A stretch of 64,000 nt of DNA from Sclerotiophoma versabilis (taxonomy: Eukaryota > Ascomycota > Dothideomycetes > Pleosporales > Didymellaceae): the NCBI GenBank assembly GCA_012274445.1, contig JAAROD010000033.1, forward strand, positions 1,240,001-1,304,000, read 5' to 3'. Of this stretch, positions 10,476 to 21,483 are shown piece by piece. The translations under genes were made by a program, and so were the position numbers. How positions within the stretch are numbered: the stretch's first letter is position 1; the number at the start of each line of letters is the position of its first letter. The notes beneath the pieces were generated by a model that ran no database searches, was not told where the DNA came from, and saw only the letters and a program-made list of their open reading frames with translations.

Positions 10476-12162
10476 ATGGCATCAACCCACGAAACTGTCA
10501 CTTCCATCCCCAAGGATGCCGAGTACGATTTCGTTATCGTAGGCGGCGGCACAGCTGGCTGTGTTATCGCCTCCCGTCTTACCGAGTACCTGCCCAACAA
10601 GAAGGTTCTCTTGATTGAGGCTGGACCTAGTGACTTCAAGGATGACCGTGTTCTCCTTCTGAAGGACTGGCTAAACCTTCTTGGTGGTGAGCTCGACTAC
10701 GACTACGGCACCACTGAGCAGCCCATGGGCAACTCGCACATTCGCCACTCTCGTGCGAAGGTTCTGGGAGGCTGCTCATCACACAACACCCTCATCTCTT
10801 TCCGACCCTTCGAGTATGACTGCAAGAGATGGGAAGCACAGGGCTGTGCTGGCTGGAGCTTCAAGACCTTCATGCGTGTTCTTGACAATCTCCGCAACAC
10901 CGTCCAGCCCGTTCACAAGAGGCACCGCAACCAGCTCTGCCTCGACTGGATTGACTCCTGCTCCAAGGCCATGGACATCCCCATCATCGAGGACTTCAAC
11001 CACGAGATCAAGACCACTGGTGCCTTGAAGCCCTCTGTTGGTTTCTTCAACGTCTCGTACAACCCTGACACTGGCCACCGTTCCAGCGCCAGTGTAGCGT
11101 ACATCCACCCCATCCTGAACGGCTCAGAGAAGAGGCCAAACTTGACTGTTCTCACCAACGCCTGGGTCAGCAAGGTCAACGTCCAGGGCAACAAGGTCAC
11201 TGGTATCAATGTCACATTCCAGGACGGCTCTAGGCGGACACTGAACCCCAAGGCTGAGACCATCCTCTGCGCTGGCGCAGTTGACACTCCTCGTCTTATG
11301 CTCCTTTCCGGTCTCGGTCCCAAGCAGCAGCTCCAGGAGCTCGGTATCCCCGTTGTTAAGGATATCCCCGGTGTTGGCGAGAATCTCCTTGACCACCCCG
11401 AGAGTATTATCCTGTGGGAGCTGAACAAGCCTGTTCCCCAAAATATGACCACCATGGACTCCGACGCTGGTATCTTCCTCCGTCGCGAGGTCCCCAACGC
11501 TGCCGGCTCTGACGGCGAGATTGCCGATATCATGATGCACTGCTACCAGATTCCCTTTTGCCTGAATACCACAAGGTACGCTTATATAGATGAAACTCTC
11601 AACAAGAGGCTAACAAGGCTCCAGACTTGGATATGATTCTCCCATCGACGCCTTCTGCATGACCCCTAACATTCCCCGCCCCCGCTCCCGCGGTCGCATC
11701 TACCTCACCTCATCTGACCCCAACGTCAAGCCCGCTCTGGACTTCCGTTATTTCACCGACCCTGAGGGCTACGACGCTGCCACTATCGTCGCTGGTCTCA
11801 AGGCGGCCCGTGAGATCGCCAAGCAGGCGCCCTTCAAGGACTGGATCAAGCGCGAAGTCGCTCCCGGCCCGAAGCTGCAGACTGACGAGGAGCTCTCCGA
11901 GTACGGTCGCCGTGTCGCCCACACTGTGTACCACCCTGCCGGTACCACCAAGATGGGTGACGTCAAGAAGGACGAGTACGCCGTCGTTGATCCTGAGCTG
12001 AAGATCCGCGGCCTCCAGGGTGTGCGTATCGCCGATGCTGGTGTCTTCCCCGAGATGCCCACAATCAACCCCATGTTGACTGTTCTTGGTATTGGTGAGC
12101 GTGCTGCTGAGCTCATTGCTATGGAGCACGGCTGGAGGGGTCTGCAGAAGGAGAAGTTGTAA
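10476..12162 (+). CDS. choline oxidase, GMC flavoprotein
   Basis: Two exons (10476-11575, 11625-12162; intron GTACGC...CAG) give 545 residues. The ATG at 10476 is chosen over one at 10392 because a TATA box lies between them and the domain starts just after it. Dinucleotide-binding motif 'VIVGGGTAGCV' at about 20-30; the FAD-linking His103 in 'GGCSSHNT'; catalytic His470 in 'VYHPAGTTKMG'; Asn515 in 'INPMLT'. The enzyme oxidises choline through betaine aldehyde to glycine betaine with O2, yielding H2O2. The residue two after the FAD-linked His is Thr105, where the well-studied bacterial enzyme has Ser. Divergent partner is betaine-aldehyde dehydrogenase. Glucose-methanol-choline relatives are the main alternative, but the SSHN motif favours choline oxidase. 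Confidence 0.88.
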
Positions 12163-13264
12163 GCTTTGACGAGAGAATTGATGAGAAAGCAGGGAAAAGA
12201 ACGATCAGATCCAGAGACGGGTTTGACTCACCTGTATGTATGTTTCTTGTAGGATTGAGATATCATGATAATGAGTGACGCCGGCGCGCGGAGCTATTCC
12301 AACGCAGCAACTGCCCAAGCAACTCCCCAAGCAACCATCGCTCCATTTTTAGTGTAGCAAACAATTGAGATAACGTAGGTTCTGAGGCATGTAGTGCGTA
12401 CTTCAATCAAATACATTTTGTACTGCACCATTTTTCTTTGATTGTGTCCCGGCTGCTTCAATGCCACAAAACTTGTGCGACTGGAAGGTACACTGATTAC
12501 CAACACCCCCATCAATCTGTCACGACTGTTCACCATCTCCGACACCCACATCGTCATCGTCATCGTTGCCATCACCATCATCGTTATCCAGAGTTGAACG
12601 AGGGGCTGGCAAAGAACTTGTCCAAGAAATACGTTCCGCCCATGCAGCTCCAACAAAATGCATCCCTTTGTTCGTTCCCTTTGGGCGTGTTTCGTGCCAC
12701 CGCAGGCTGTCAAACAAAGCGCACTTGGCGACGCCCGCATATGCATCACAAGCACATAAAGTGAGACACAACCATCCAGCGGAAACACTGACCAAGGTCC
12801 CTACCCGGATGTCGAATTTGCGGTACCCTTCGGTGCCTGCTGTTGCCTGAGCGCGAGGCTGCATTCGGCTATGTGCCGCATCGAACCGCGTTTGCGCGCC
12901 AACCTTAAGTGAACGCGAAAACTGGGAACGCGTGACGACACCGTGTATCTTCAATCACTGCAAGACAATAATCACAGTATCCGAAACTTCGCTATCACGA
13001 GCAGCAGACATAGGACCAAGTGGCGAAAAGGAAATAGTGTGGCACGCAAAGAGTAGTCTTGTCTTTCACTCTCCAGCACCGTGCGCCACATATAACAACA
13101 GCGCATCTGCTCGCTACCGAACGACCGCGATCACGCCTCTACATCTTGCCGACTCCAACAAATCACATCCCGCCATATTTGAACTACTTTGAGCATGTCG
13201 CTGCCGTAACTCCGCACAATAATCAACTAGATTCATCCTCTACAATCCCAAGGACGCCTTGGAC
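12163..13264. other. intergenic, no supported gene
   Basis: 3' flank of choline oxidase and promoter of the next gene. A degenerate ACC/ATC-rich stretch lies at about 12540-12590 ('cgacacccacatcgtcatcg' and following). Short frames on both strands have no domain and are rejected. Confidence 0.5.
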
Positions 13265-14513
13265 ATGGCACCAATAATCACTGAACCTACGAGTCCGCGA
13301 CCCCGCCGACGTAAGTACACAAGACCCACCCGAAAGTAACACCAAACTCAGTACAATTTCAACAGAGGCCTTCATCGCTACATGCTCACCTGACGAGCTG
13401 CTCGGCCAGGTCATCCAGACACTTTACCCAAGGTACAACATTGATGCGCCTCATCTGCTAGCATTGCGCCAGGTGCTATCAAGCGCTGTCGTTGCACCCA
13501 GGAAGCCTCCTACGTTAAAGCGCACCCGCCCCGACAGGCGCATTGGTGAGATCGATTCGGTTCACGATACACCACGCAGCTCCCCTCATGGTGGCAACGG
13601 TGCGCCAGTGTCGGCGAACCAGAGTTTCTATTTCCACCACAAAGACCCTGATTTCAAAAGACTGTTGCCGCAGGTTGATCGCTCACGCTATGAGTGGCCA
13701 GATGAACCAGCCAGTCAGTCGGGTTCAGATAGTGAGGAAGCTCCGGACACCCGTGAGAGTACGGAGTCAAATATCTCGACCATTTCAGCCGCCGCCACAG
13801 CGCAGCGCAATGCATCATTCCAACCAACAGCATCAACCACCTCCGCGTCTACTGATCGCAAGGACAAGTCTATCACAGGAGCCAACCAGCGACTGAAGAA
13901 GAGCCAGGGTACGGCTCTTGAGCAACCATTTAGCAGCAACCCTTCGTTCGACCCAAATTTACCGCAAAAGGACGTACCTAAAAATCTTAAGGGTCCACCA
14001 CCCCCATCCATACCCACGATCACCATTACAAGTCCAGATGTCAAGCCAAAGAAGGCGACGATCGAACATGATAACACGGAACTATCAGCACCTCTTCTAC
14101 ACGCGGCCGACATCGCCATCAAGCTACCGGATACTCAAAACATCGATAGTATCCCTGGACTGTCTTCTGCCCCCGTATTTCACATTTCACAACCTTTTGA
14201 CACGCAAGATACGGTCAACAGTACTCAGCAAAGCGAAGTCCTCAGTCCACCAGTCGATTTCGTCCACTTTACACCCCCAACACAAGAAGATACTCAAGAT
14301 GTAGCCATGTCACAGGTCAATACTCCCGATGTAACGGAGTTTGCAACGGCAAGCAAATTGAGCACGAAGGCATCACAACAGTCATCTCGACGCTCTGTAC
14401 ACTCTTCGTCGCAGTCAACGTTCTCTACGTCTTCGTTAGGCAAGCGCTCGCGTGAGAAGTCAGAGACAAGTGATTACCCACTATGCCTCAAACGTTCAAA
14501 GTCAGTCAAATAG
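13265..14513 (+). CDS. hypothetical disordered protein, probably nuclear
   Basis: Exon 1 at 13265-13310 (ATG, 46 nt), intron 13311-13365 (GTAAGT...CAG), exon 2 at 13366-14513; 397 residues. The short first exon supplies the ATG; without it the frame has only a TTG start. Residues 17-48 are the only ordered-looking part ('TCSPDELLGQVIQTLYPRY', a short helical segment). The rest is Ser/Thr/Pro/Gln-rich and low in hydrophobics, with a basic end ('GKRSREK', 'CLKRSKSVK') that resembles nuclear localisation signals. No known family was recognised. Real coding is supported by the clean intron and the long frame. Confidence 0.7.
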
Positions 14514-14925
14514 GCACCTTGAGTTGTCTCTGATTTGCTAAGATCGTCGTCCTTGGAGATGCGTTATGATGATATAGGGAGATAGTGGATTATATGGAAG
14601 AGACAGGTCGGCACAGTGGGTTGCAACGTATGGTTGTCTTGGGAATACCTTGTATCTTTTCGCTGAGATGCAGCAGCAACATCATGTACAATTTCTATCA
14701 ACCATAACAAACAACTGTCAATACCACGAACTCAATCGCATTTACATCCCTGCACGCCCAGGCTGACATGCAGCACATCCGGCTCTCCACCCGCGTACCA
14801 CCCAAACATATGACGGTCTCGCTTCCCGCCCTTCCAAAGCCTCGCAGCAGCCTCACTTTAGCACTGCACATCTACTTCCTTTCCTCCCTTTTTATATATT
14901 CGTCATAACCAGTTGGATAAGCACA
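14514..14925. other. intergenic, promoter of the Dabb gene
   Basis: 412 bp. A pyrimidine-rich tract ('cttcctttcctccctttt') followed by TATATA at 14893-14898 lies 28-33 bp before the next ATG and is a plausible core promoter. No gene seen. Confidence 0.45.
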
Positions 14926-15464
14926 ATGCCCTCCTCAACCTCACCATCTGGGCCCGTGACGAGAATCGCAACTTTCCGCTTCCATCCCAACGTCACCGCG
15001 GCTCAAAAGGCGGACCGCGCACGTGCTTTCCTTGCACTGTATGCACAACACCCGGAATTAGTGCTTGAACCGCCGAAGGGCGGCAGGCCGCTTGATACCC
15101 CGCTTGAACTGACGGGGGTAAAGAGGGAGACGGGATGGGATTTGGGGTTTGTGGTTGTTTTCAAGGTGAGTCTGCATTGGTTTCGAAGAGAAGAGAGAAG
15201 TTGGGAAAGGACGGGGAGTGGGGAAGGGAAAGAAGAAAAAAAATGGTAGAGGGTGAGAAGGGGAGATAAGATAATGCTAACGGGCGCAGGATGAAGAGGC
15301 GAGAAAAGCGTTTGATAGTGATCCGGGGCATGAGAGTCTGAAGGTGAGCACGCAACGTGTTTGGTCTGGGACTTGTGCTGATGTTGAAGTAGAATGAGAC
15401 GGATCCGCTGCTTGCGCAGGTGTTTGTTTATGACTTTGTGAAAGAGGAGAATCTGGGCTGGTGA
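14926..15464 (+). CDS. stress-responsive A/B-barrel (Dabb) domain protein
   Basis: Three exons: 14926-15165, 15290-15343, 15393-15464, with introns 15166-15289 (124 bp, GTGAGT...CAG) and 15344-15392 (GTGAGC...TAG). All junctions are phase 0 and the product is 121 residues, the normal size for a single Dabb domain. The N-terminal 'ATFRFHPNVTAAQKADRARAF' strand-helix start and the C-terminal 'QVFVYDFV' strand are typical of these small dimeric ferredoxin-like barrels. Function is unknown in most fungal members; some relatives are polyketide cyclases or stress proteins. No biosynthetic neighbours suggest a cyclase role here. Confidence 0.75.
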
Positions 15465-17211
15465 TCGTGGTACCCATTCAGAAATTACTAACTCGTACGA
15501 CTGTTGTCTGAGTCCTGAATGTGATCAAGTCAGTATTGGTGTTAGCAAAACGTGCAGATTGTCCCTTCCTTGGTACTTTGTTGCACTATCAAACAAATTG
15601 ACGGCTACGAAAGTATTTCGAGTGGGTTCAATAATCGTGCAGAGCAGGTGCGCAAGCGGTGGTGCGATATACTTATGATTCTATGCCCCTTGATGTAAAC
15701 CAGAAACCTTCTAGCGTACTTTAGACACTGACCTAAACGTTAAGAGGCCGTAGACCAGATCCGAGCAGCACCACAAAGATGCTCTGGATGTTAGCAACAT
15801 CGGGCATATCATTGTATTGTCATAGCCTTTTATATGGTAGAGGGACAGCGCCTGCACGCTGCTCACACACTGACCCCTACGCTTCTTCACTAACTCACCT
15901 GATACCAGGGGGCTATTTGGGCTGGGACTCCCCTCAGCCTTATGCTTTGCGTACCAGGTATAGTGGGTCCACACATCTTGCCTATTCTTATAACATTGAG
16001 GATGAATGTGTGGACTAACCCTTGTTTGGTACCATAAAGACTGTCACGTCTGTTAATAGGTACACAAACACTCTACGTAGTTCAACTATCTATGTAGGAT
16101 AGGGAAAGGTACAGTAGTTCATAAACTTCTAACCTTGGACTCAGCCTGTACCATCACAGACGCTAAGGATAGTGTTTTTAGTCTCTACAAGAAGGTGTAG
16201 ATAAGTGTAGACGCTACGTATAGATTAGCGTCGTTATGTATGGTGTTATAATTGTTAAAGCTAGCAGGCTACTACTGCTCTTAGTCCGTCTTGTTCTTAG
16301 GTGCTGCTTCTCTTCTTCTTATCTTATTGTTATTAGTTGTATAGCAGGTAGTAATATAGGTACCCGCTTGCCCGACTCATGATAGCATTCTCGTTCCGGA
16401 GGTCACGGCCGCAAAAGAATGAATGCGTCGACTGCACAGGTTAGCACGCACTTGCAATCCAGGACTTCAAAGCCAACACGCCCCTCTTACTTGAGATCTT
16501 CTGATCGCGACTTACTTCACCCATGTCGGTGGTTGTTAGCTCCTACTGTTTGCAACCCAGAAATCATTGAAACACATTCACAATACTGCACGCGGCTCCT
16601 GCGAATCAGCTGGTCGATACAATCCATTAATGATAGCCTCCCGCGACGTCGGCTTTTGTAAAGTCGTCTGTACCCGCTAGTCTCCCATTGTTGTATCGAT
16701 TGACGTCTCCTGCAAACGCCGACCGGTGCGCGTACCAATTCCATAACAGACAGTAAGGCCGCGTACCTGAAAGCAGTTGTTGAGCTAACGTTCTCTTATC
16801 ATTTGCACACGCGACAGAAGGCTGCCCGTCAGACCCTGCACTGACCGTGTTCCAGGGAGTACCATGAGCCAGATAAGCAAAGAAGCCGGACGCCATCGTC
16901 GGCTTTTGTTCTAGAAGGGGGGTTAGACAAATTAGAGCGCAGAAGCGACGGCGCTAGAATATCCGCCGTGGGTCGAAGCAATGCCGAGAAAAGCTTGTTC
17001 GAGATAAGAGTGGGGTGCGCAAGGCTTTGCAGCAGTGCTGCACACGGCACCGCCCTATCTCCCACTTTGAATTTACGCCGTGTCTCGCTAGACTGTCACG
17101 CGGCGCCAAGCTGGTGTTCTGTTAAAATCCAGCTGCCACCCGTTGTGCGTCTGGCGTTCTTGTCGGTCTCTTTTCCCCGCACCCTCCAAGACGCTTAACG
17201 CCCGGCCCACC
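15465..17211. other. gene-poor stretch with an AT-rich relic
   Basis: 1.75 kb without a supported gene. The part at 15700-16380 is described separately as a probable decayed repeat. The part at 16380-17211 looks like unique DNA. A 13-bp direct repeat CGTCGGCTTTTGT occurs at about 16648 and 16898. The 3' end holds the promoter of the NCS1 permease. Confidence 0.45.
15700..16380. repeat. possible RIP-decayed repeat relic
   Basis: This stretch is visibly richer in A, T and TpA steps than its neighbours, especially 16021-16360 ('gtgtagataagtgtagacg' and similar). No open frame longer than about 90 codons crosses it. TpA enrichment is what repeat-induced point mutation leaves in Pleosporales. A small inverted repeat GACGCTA...TAGCGTC sits near 16208-16233. 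No terminal repeats or transposase motif are readable, so the element type is unknown. Confidence 0.35.
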
Positions 17212-18899
17212 ATGTCTCAGGAAAAAGCTGGGGACCATGCGAGTGTATCGACGTCGAGTGGTGGGGATGTCGGGCTTGTTGCTGTGAAGCGCGAGTCGGG
17301 CTTGTTGGGCGCCCTGCGCAGATTTGAGGCTAAGATGGATGCGAAGTTTGGCATCGAGAGCGATGCTATTACCAGGAAGCTGCCAGAGGACAAGGGCCAT
17401 GTGCCCTGGCACCACCAGATGAGCATGTTCTTCTTGTGGGCCAGTGGAACCATGAACACTTCCTGCTTCGCAACGGGGTTCTTGGGGTGGGAGTTCGGCC
17501 TGAGTAAGTCGCCTCGCTGACCACATGTGGGTGTGGAGTGGTTCAAGTTCTGACTCTGAGCAGCTCTCCGTCAGTCTATCGTGATCATCATCTTTTCCTC
17601 CATTCTCGGTGGTGCTGCCACAGGGTTCGCGGCAACTTTTGGTGCACCGACTGGTCTACGTCAGAGTAAGCACTCGTCGATGGAGCCTGTGGAACTACAT
17701 GACTGATCGCTCGTAGTCTCCGTTAGCAGATATGCTTTTGGATGGTGGCCGAACAAGGTCATCGCGGCCCTCAACACCATCGTGCAGATCGGCTGGGCGG
17801 CCGTCGCTTGCATCACGGGCGGTCTGGCACTGACAGCCGTCGCCGATGGCCACATCTCGCTCATCGTCGGTATCGTCATCCTGGCAGTGGTAGCGACACT
17901 GATTTCGTTCGTCGGGCTTAAAGCCATCCTCGTGTATGAGCGCTACGCCTGGTTCATCTTCTTCATTATTTTTATCATTTTCCTCGCCGAGACGGGTAAA
18001 TACGCAGACAACTCTCCTACCCCAACAGTCCACGGTGCGGACCTCAGCGGCGCGGTACTCAGCCTCGTCGCTATCGTGTACGGCAGCTCTGCGTCCTGGC
18101 AGACCATGGCGAGCGACTACTACGTGCACTACCCCGTCAACGTCAACAGGTGGAAGGTCTTCCTGATGACAACCTTTGGAATCTCAATTCCAACATCCAT
18201 CGGTACGTTGCCTTTTCCCATCTGAAACAACAGCGCTGACCCACACCAGGCATGATCGCAGGCGCCGTTGTCTCCTCGGGCCTCAACAACCGCAGCGACT
18301 GGAAAAGCACGTACGAAACCGACGGCCTGGGCTTCCTAATCCAAACCATGCTGTACCCACGGGGCTTCGCGAAGCTCATCCTAACCCTGCTCGTACTCTC
18401 CGGAATCAACGTGAACGTCATCTCCATCTACAGCGCGGCCATCTCCTGCCAGCAGTTCTCCCGCCCCTTTGGACGCGTACCACGCTTCATCTGGGTGCTC
18501 TTCTGCTTCGCCGCGATCCTGGGTCTCGCCATTGGCGGCCGCGAGCAGCTGTCCGTCTACTTGCAGAACTTCCTCAGCCTGCTGGGGTACTGGAGCACGC
18601 AGTATTTCATCATCTTGTTCAGCGAGCATGTGATTTTCCGGCGCATGAGCTTCGACAACTACGACCTGGACGCGTGGAACGATCCGAGCCGGCTGCCGCT
18701 GGGCATTGCGGCGGGCGTGGCGTTTGCGGTCGGTATTGCGGCGTGGATTATGGGCATGGTGGAGACGTGGTATGTGGGCCCGTTGGGCAAGTTGATTGGC
18801 GCGGATGGTGGTGATATCGCGAACGAGTTGACTTTTGTGATCACCGGTCTTATCTACATTCCTGCGAGGTTCCTGGAGAAGACGATGGTTGGGAGGTAG
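17212..18899 (+). CDS. NCS1 nucleobase permease, purine-cytosine type
   Basis: Four exons: 17212-17503, 17564-17665, 17717-18202, 18250-18899, giving 509 residues, the usual length of the Fcy2/FcyB branch. Splicing restores an unbroken polytopic protein with about 12 hydrophobic segments. The N-terminal 'GIESDAITRKLPEDK' is a family signature preceding helix 1; other landmarks are 'MNTSCFATGFLGWEFGL' (helix 1), 'FGAPTGLRQ' (helix 3 region), 'SRYAFGWWPNK', 'YGSSASWQTMASDY' and 'FSRPFGRVPR'. The family imports cytosine, adenine, guanine or hypoxanthine by proton symport at the plasma membrane. Substrate choice within the family is not decided. A run of 14 G begins four bases after the stop codon. 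Confidence 0.88.
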
Positions 18900-18903
18900 A
18901 AAG

Positions 18904-18917
18904 GGGGGGGGGGGGGG
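18904..18917 (+). repeat. G14 homopolymer
   Basis: Fourteen consecutive G directly after the permease stop codon, in the 3' UTR. It could form a G-quadruplex in RNA; it may also be length-variable or a sequencing weak point. Confidence 0.7.
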
Positions 18918-19145
18918 TGTATGGGCAGGAATAGGGATGTTGTAAGCTTGCAATGCCAGATCAGCATTTTAAATACCATAAATTGAGCAGAGTTCAGTCT
19001 ACATCAAACTACTCGTATGTTACACTGTAATGTCTGGCGCAAGTGAGGAAAGCAGGAACTTGAGTCGCGTCATGTGTTATGTCGGGGAGCCATGACTCAG
19101 GCTGAGTTGCCGAAACCTTACATCACACCTCTCCCGCGAAACCCC

Positions 19146-19175
19146 CCAAACCAAACCAAACCAAACCAAACCAAA
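19146..19175 (+). repeat. (CCAAA)6 microsatellite in a 5' leader
   Basis: Six perfect CCAAA units ending 21 bp before the next ATG, so probably in the 5' UTR of the Arg/Ser-rich gene. The transcript stretch lacks U and G, which would keep the leader unstructured. Confidence 0.8.
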
Positions 19176-19196
19176 CCAACCCAAACTACAACATCC

Positions 19197-19775
19197 ATGG
19201 ATCCGACGCTCTCACCCCACGACCAACGCAGCGACCGCCACGAGCGTGCTGAGCGGGAGCATAGGCATAAATCGCGCCGTTCGCGCTCTCCACGACGCGA
19301 CGATGTGCGACACAGCGACAGAAAGCACCGCTCTGAGCGTTCGCAGCGGTCCCACCGTTCGCGGTCCCCGCCTTCAAAGCCCGTAAAGCTGCCGTACCAA
19401 GCAAAACCGCTGTCGAAGTATGACTTGGATGCGTACAAGCCGCTGTTCCAGTCCTACCTGGACATACAGAAGCAGATACAGCTGGATGAACTGGATGAGC
19501 GGGAAGCGCGCGGGCGCTGGAAGAGTTTTGTGTCAAAATGGTATGTATCATTGACTCGGTGCATTCGTGCTTCGCTCGAGGGTTGGGCATGCTGACACAG
19601 TGTGGCAGGAACCGCGGGGATCTGGCGCGCAGCTGGTACGATCCCTCGATGCTGCAGACTGCGCAGCAGACGGTGCAAGCGTACCGCGCAGGCACTCGGT
19701 CGCCTCAGGCTGCCAGACGGGGTTCGCCAGAGTACGATCAGCGCGCATCTGCCTCGGCGCAGAAGCCGGGCGGGA

Positions 19776-19807
<32 letters not shown>

Positions 19808-20326
19808 TTCGGGCCTGCGCCGCCGACACATCTGGCGCGCGCTTCAGGCCATGGACCCACGATCCCGCGCCTCGACGACCTGACGCACCGCAACGAGCTG
19901 CGCTCCGAAGACGCTGCGCGCCACCGCTCGGCTCACGCTGACGACGTTCACTCTGAGCGCAAAGCCGAGCGCAAGACGCAGAAAGAGCGCATGGACGAGC
20001 TCGTACCGCGGGCCGATCCCGGATCTCGCGCGCGGCAGCTCGAGAAGAAGCGTGAGACGAGCAGCACCCTGCAGTCCTTCCGCGATGCCAAGGAGGGCGG
20101 TGATGTCGAGATGGGCGAGGGCGAGCTCATGGGCGACGACGGCATCGAGACGTACAAGGCGAAGAAGAAGGCGGACGAGCGGGTGAAGAACGAGCGCGAG
20201 ATACGGCGGGAGGAGATTGCGCGGGCGCGGGCGGCGGAGCGTGAGGAGGCGCTGAGTGCGCGGCGAGCAAAGGAGGCGCAGACGATGGACTTTCTGAGGC
20301 AGCTTGCGCAGGAGCGGTTTGGGTGA
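19197..20326 (+). CDS. Arg/Ser-rich nuclear-type protein with Asp10 tract
   Basis: Two exons (19197-19540, 19609-20326; intron GTATGT...CAG) give 353 residues. The N-terminus is an RS/RE-rich segment ('HKSRRSRSPRRDD', 'HRSRSPPSK') as in splicing-related proteins. It is followed by a conserved-looking block ('YDLDAYKPLFQSYLDIQKQI...GRWKSFVSKWNRGDLARSWYDP', about residues 80-130) interrupted by the intron, then Asp10 with 'FGPAPP', and a highly charged helical C-terminus that should be coiled coil. Similar fungal proteins are sometimes labelled RNA helicase, but no helicase motifs are present. Likely nuclear and linked to RNA processing by composition only. It converges with the next gene with 29 bp between stop codons. 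Confidence 0.75.
19778..19807 (+). repeat. (GAC)10 coding microsatellite
   Basis: Ten pure GAC codons encode Asp10 in the preceding gene. The tract is uninterrupted, so it is prone to slippage and length polymorphism. Confidence 0.9.
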
Positions 20327-20355
20327 TGTGAAGGTGGCGAGGCAGATAGACAGGG

Positions 20356-21010
20356 CTACTCATCGTCCAGAATCGAGTTCGCCAGCGGTCCGAAGAAGGG
20401 CACCTCGTACCGGTCAAGTGTCGCCGCTGCTTCACGTCAGCTTCTGCGCCCTTGGCTGCAATGCACGCCACAACTCACCGTCGAGATATGCCCGCCAAGT
20501 CAGCCAGCCAATCAAGCCCACGTCCCCGACCACCATGAGCCAGCTGACGAAACTCGACCAGCTGAAGATGATGTGCACGACGAAGATGAAGGCAAACAGC
20601 AGACTACTCTGCCACGCATGGAACCTGACGTAATCGCTCTGGTGCTCCATGATCAGCAGCAGCACGCCCCCCGCCGGCGGCAGCACCAAGTACGCCAGAC
20701 AGGCCTCGTAGTCCATCCGCAGCCCGAGACTGGTGGTGAACATGCCGACATCCTCCCTCGCGGCGCCGAAGCCGAGCGGCTGCGATGCCGCAGGCGTGTT
20801 CCAAGCCACGCCCTCGGTGGCGGTGGCGGGCGAGTCGTCGCCGTCGCCGGCGCCGAAGTAGTCGTGCTGCTCGTAGGCGCGCGTTGGGGGGGAGGCGACC
20901 GAGGCCATGTTGCGCGTGCGGTCGACCGAGGGCCGCGGGGAAGCGAGCGGAGGGGAGAGGGCGCGCTGGCTTTCGGGCGTGTCTTGGTAGGGCGCAAAGT
21001 TGGCTGCCAT
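20356..21010 (-). CDS. Tic20-like/UPF0132 small membrane protein
   Basis: Exon 1 at 20479-21010 and exon 2 at 20356-20426, intron 20427-20478 (GTGAGT...CAG with a CTGAC branch site), 200 residues. The first 95 residues are disordered. Then come three hydrophobic segments: 'ACLAYLVLPPAGGVLLLIM', 'SSLLFAFIFVVHIIFSWSS' and 'VSWLMVVGDVGLIGWLTW', with the sequence 'FHAWQSSLL' between the first two, typical of Tic20-like/DUF4870 proteins. The C-terminal 'YEVPFFGPLANSILDDE' is added by splicing and fits the family end. Role unknown in fungi; likely an organelle or ER membrane protein. Family assignment is moderate. Confidence 0.75.
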
Positions 21011-21483
21011 GTTGGGCGTGCTTGTGTGGAAGTGCAGTGTCGAGGGGTCCAGCTATCGATACTCGATACTCGATACTCGCTGCTCGGTGCCCGTGCTTGG
21101 ACGGTGGGACGGAGCCGCGCTGGCGGGGCCGCGTGCGGGCAGGGATCCAAGCTCGAGACGGGTGCTGCTTGTGACTGGCGGGACGATGACATAAGACGGT
21201 CCTGCGTCTGATGTCCCGAGGCCCAGCACGCTCTCCCGTCGCCAGCCTGCCCGCCTCGTTTCTCCTCCCGCCGCAAACATGCATGATTCCACCTCACCCC
21301 ACATGGCGCAGCGTGCTGGAACCTGGGGAGACGGGCGACACGTATATAGTCTCTTTGCTGGCAGCCACACCGCCCACGCCAACCCTGCATGATCCTGTTA
21401 GCATCAACCGACCGTTGCCTTCTTGATCCCTCCTGGACAACCTTTGAGACACCAATACACACAACACACACCAGTGACCGGCC
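21011..21483. other. divergent promoter with a 7-bp tandem repeat
   Basis: 473 bp between the Tic20-like gene and the TANGO2 gene. It contains three tandem CGATACT units at 21057-21077 and a TATATAG at 21343-21349, about 135 bp before the TANGO2 ATG. No gene seen. Confidence 0.5.
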
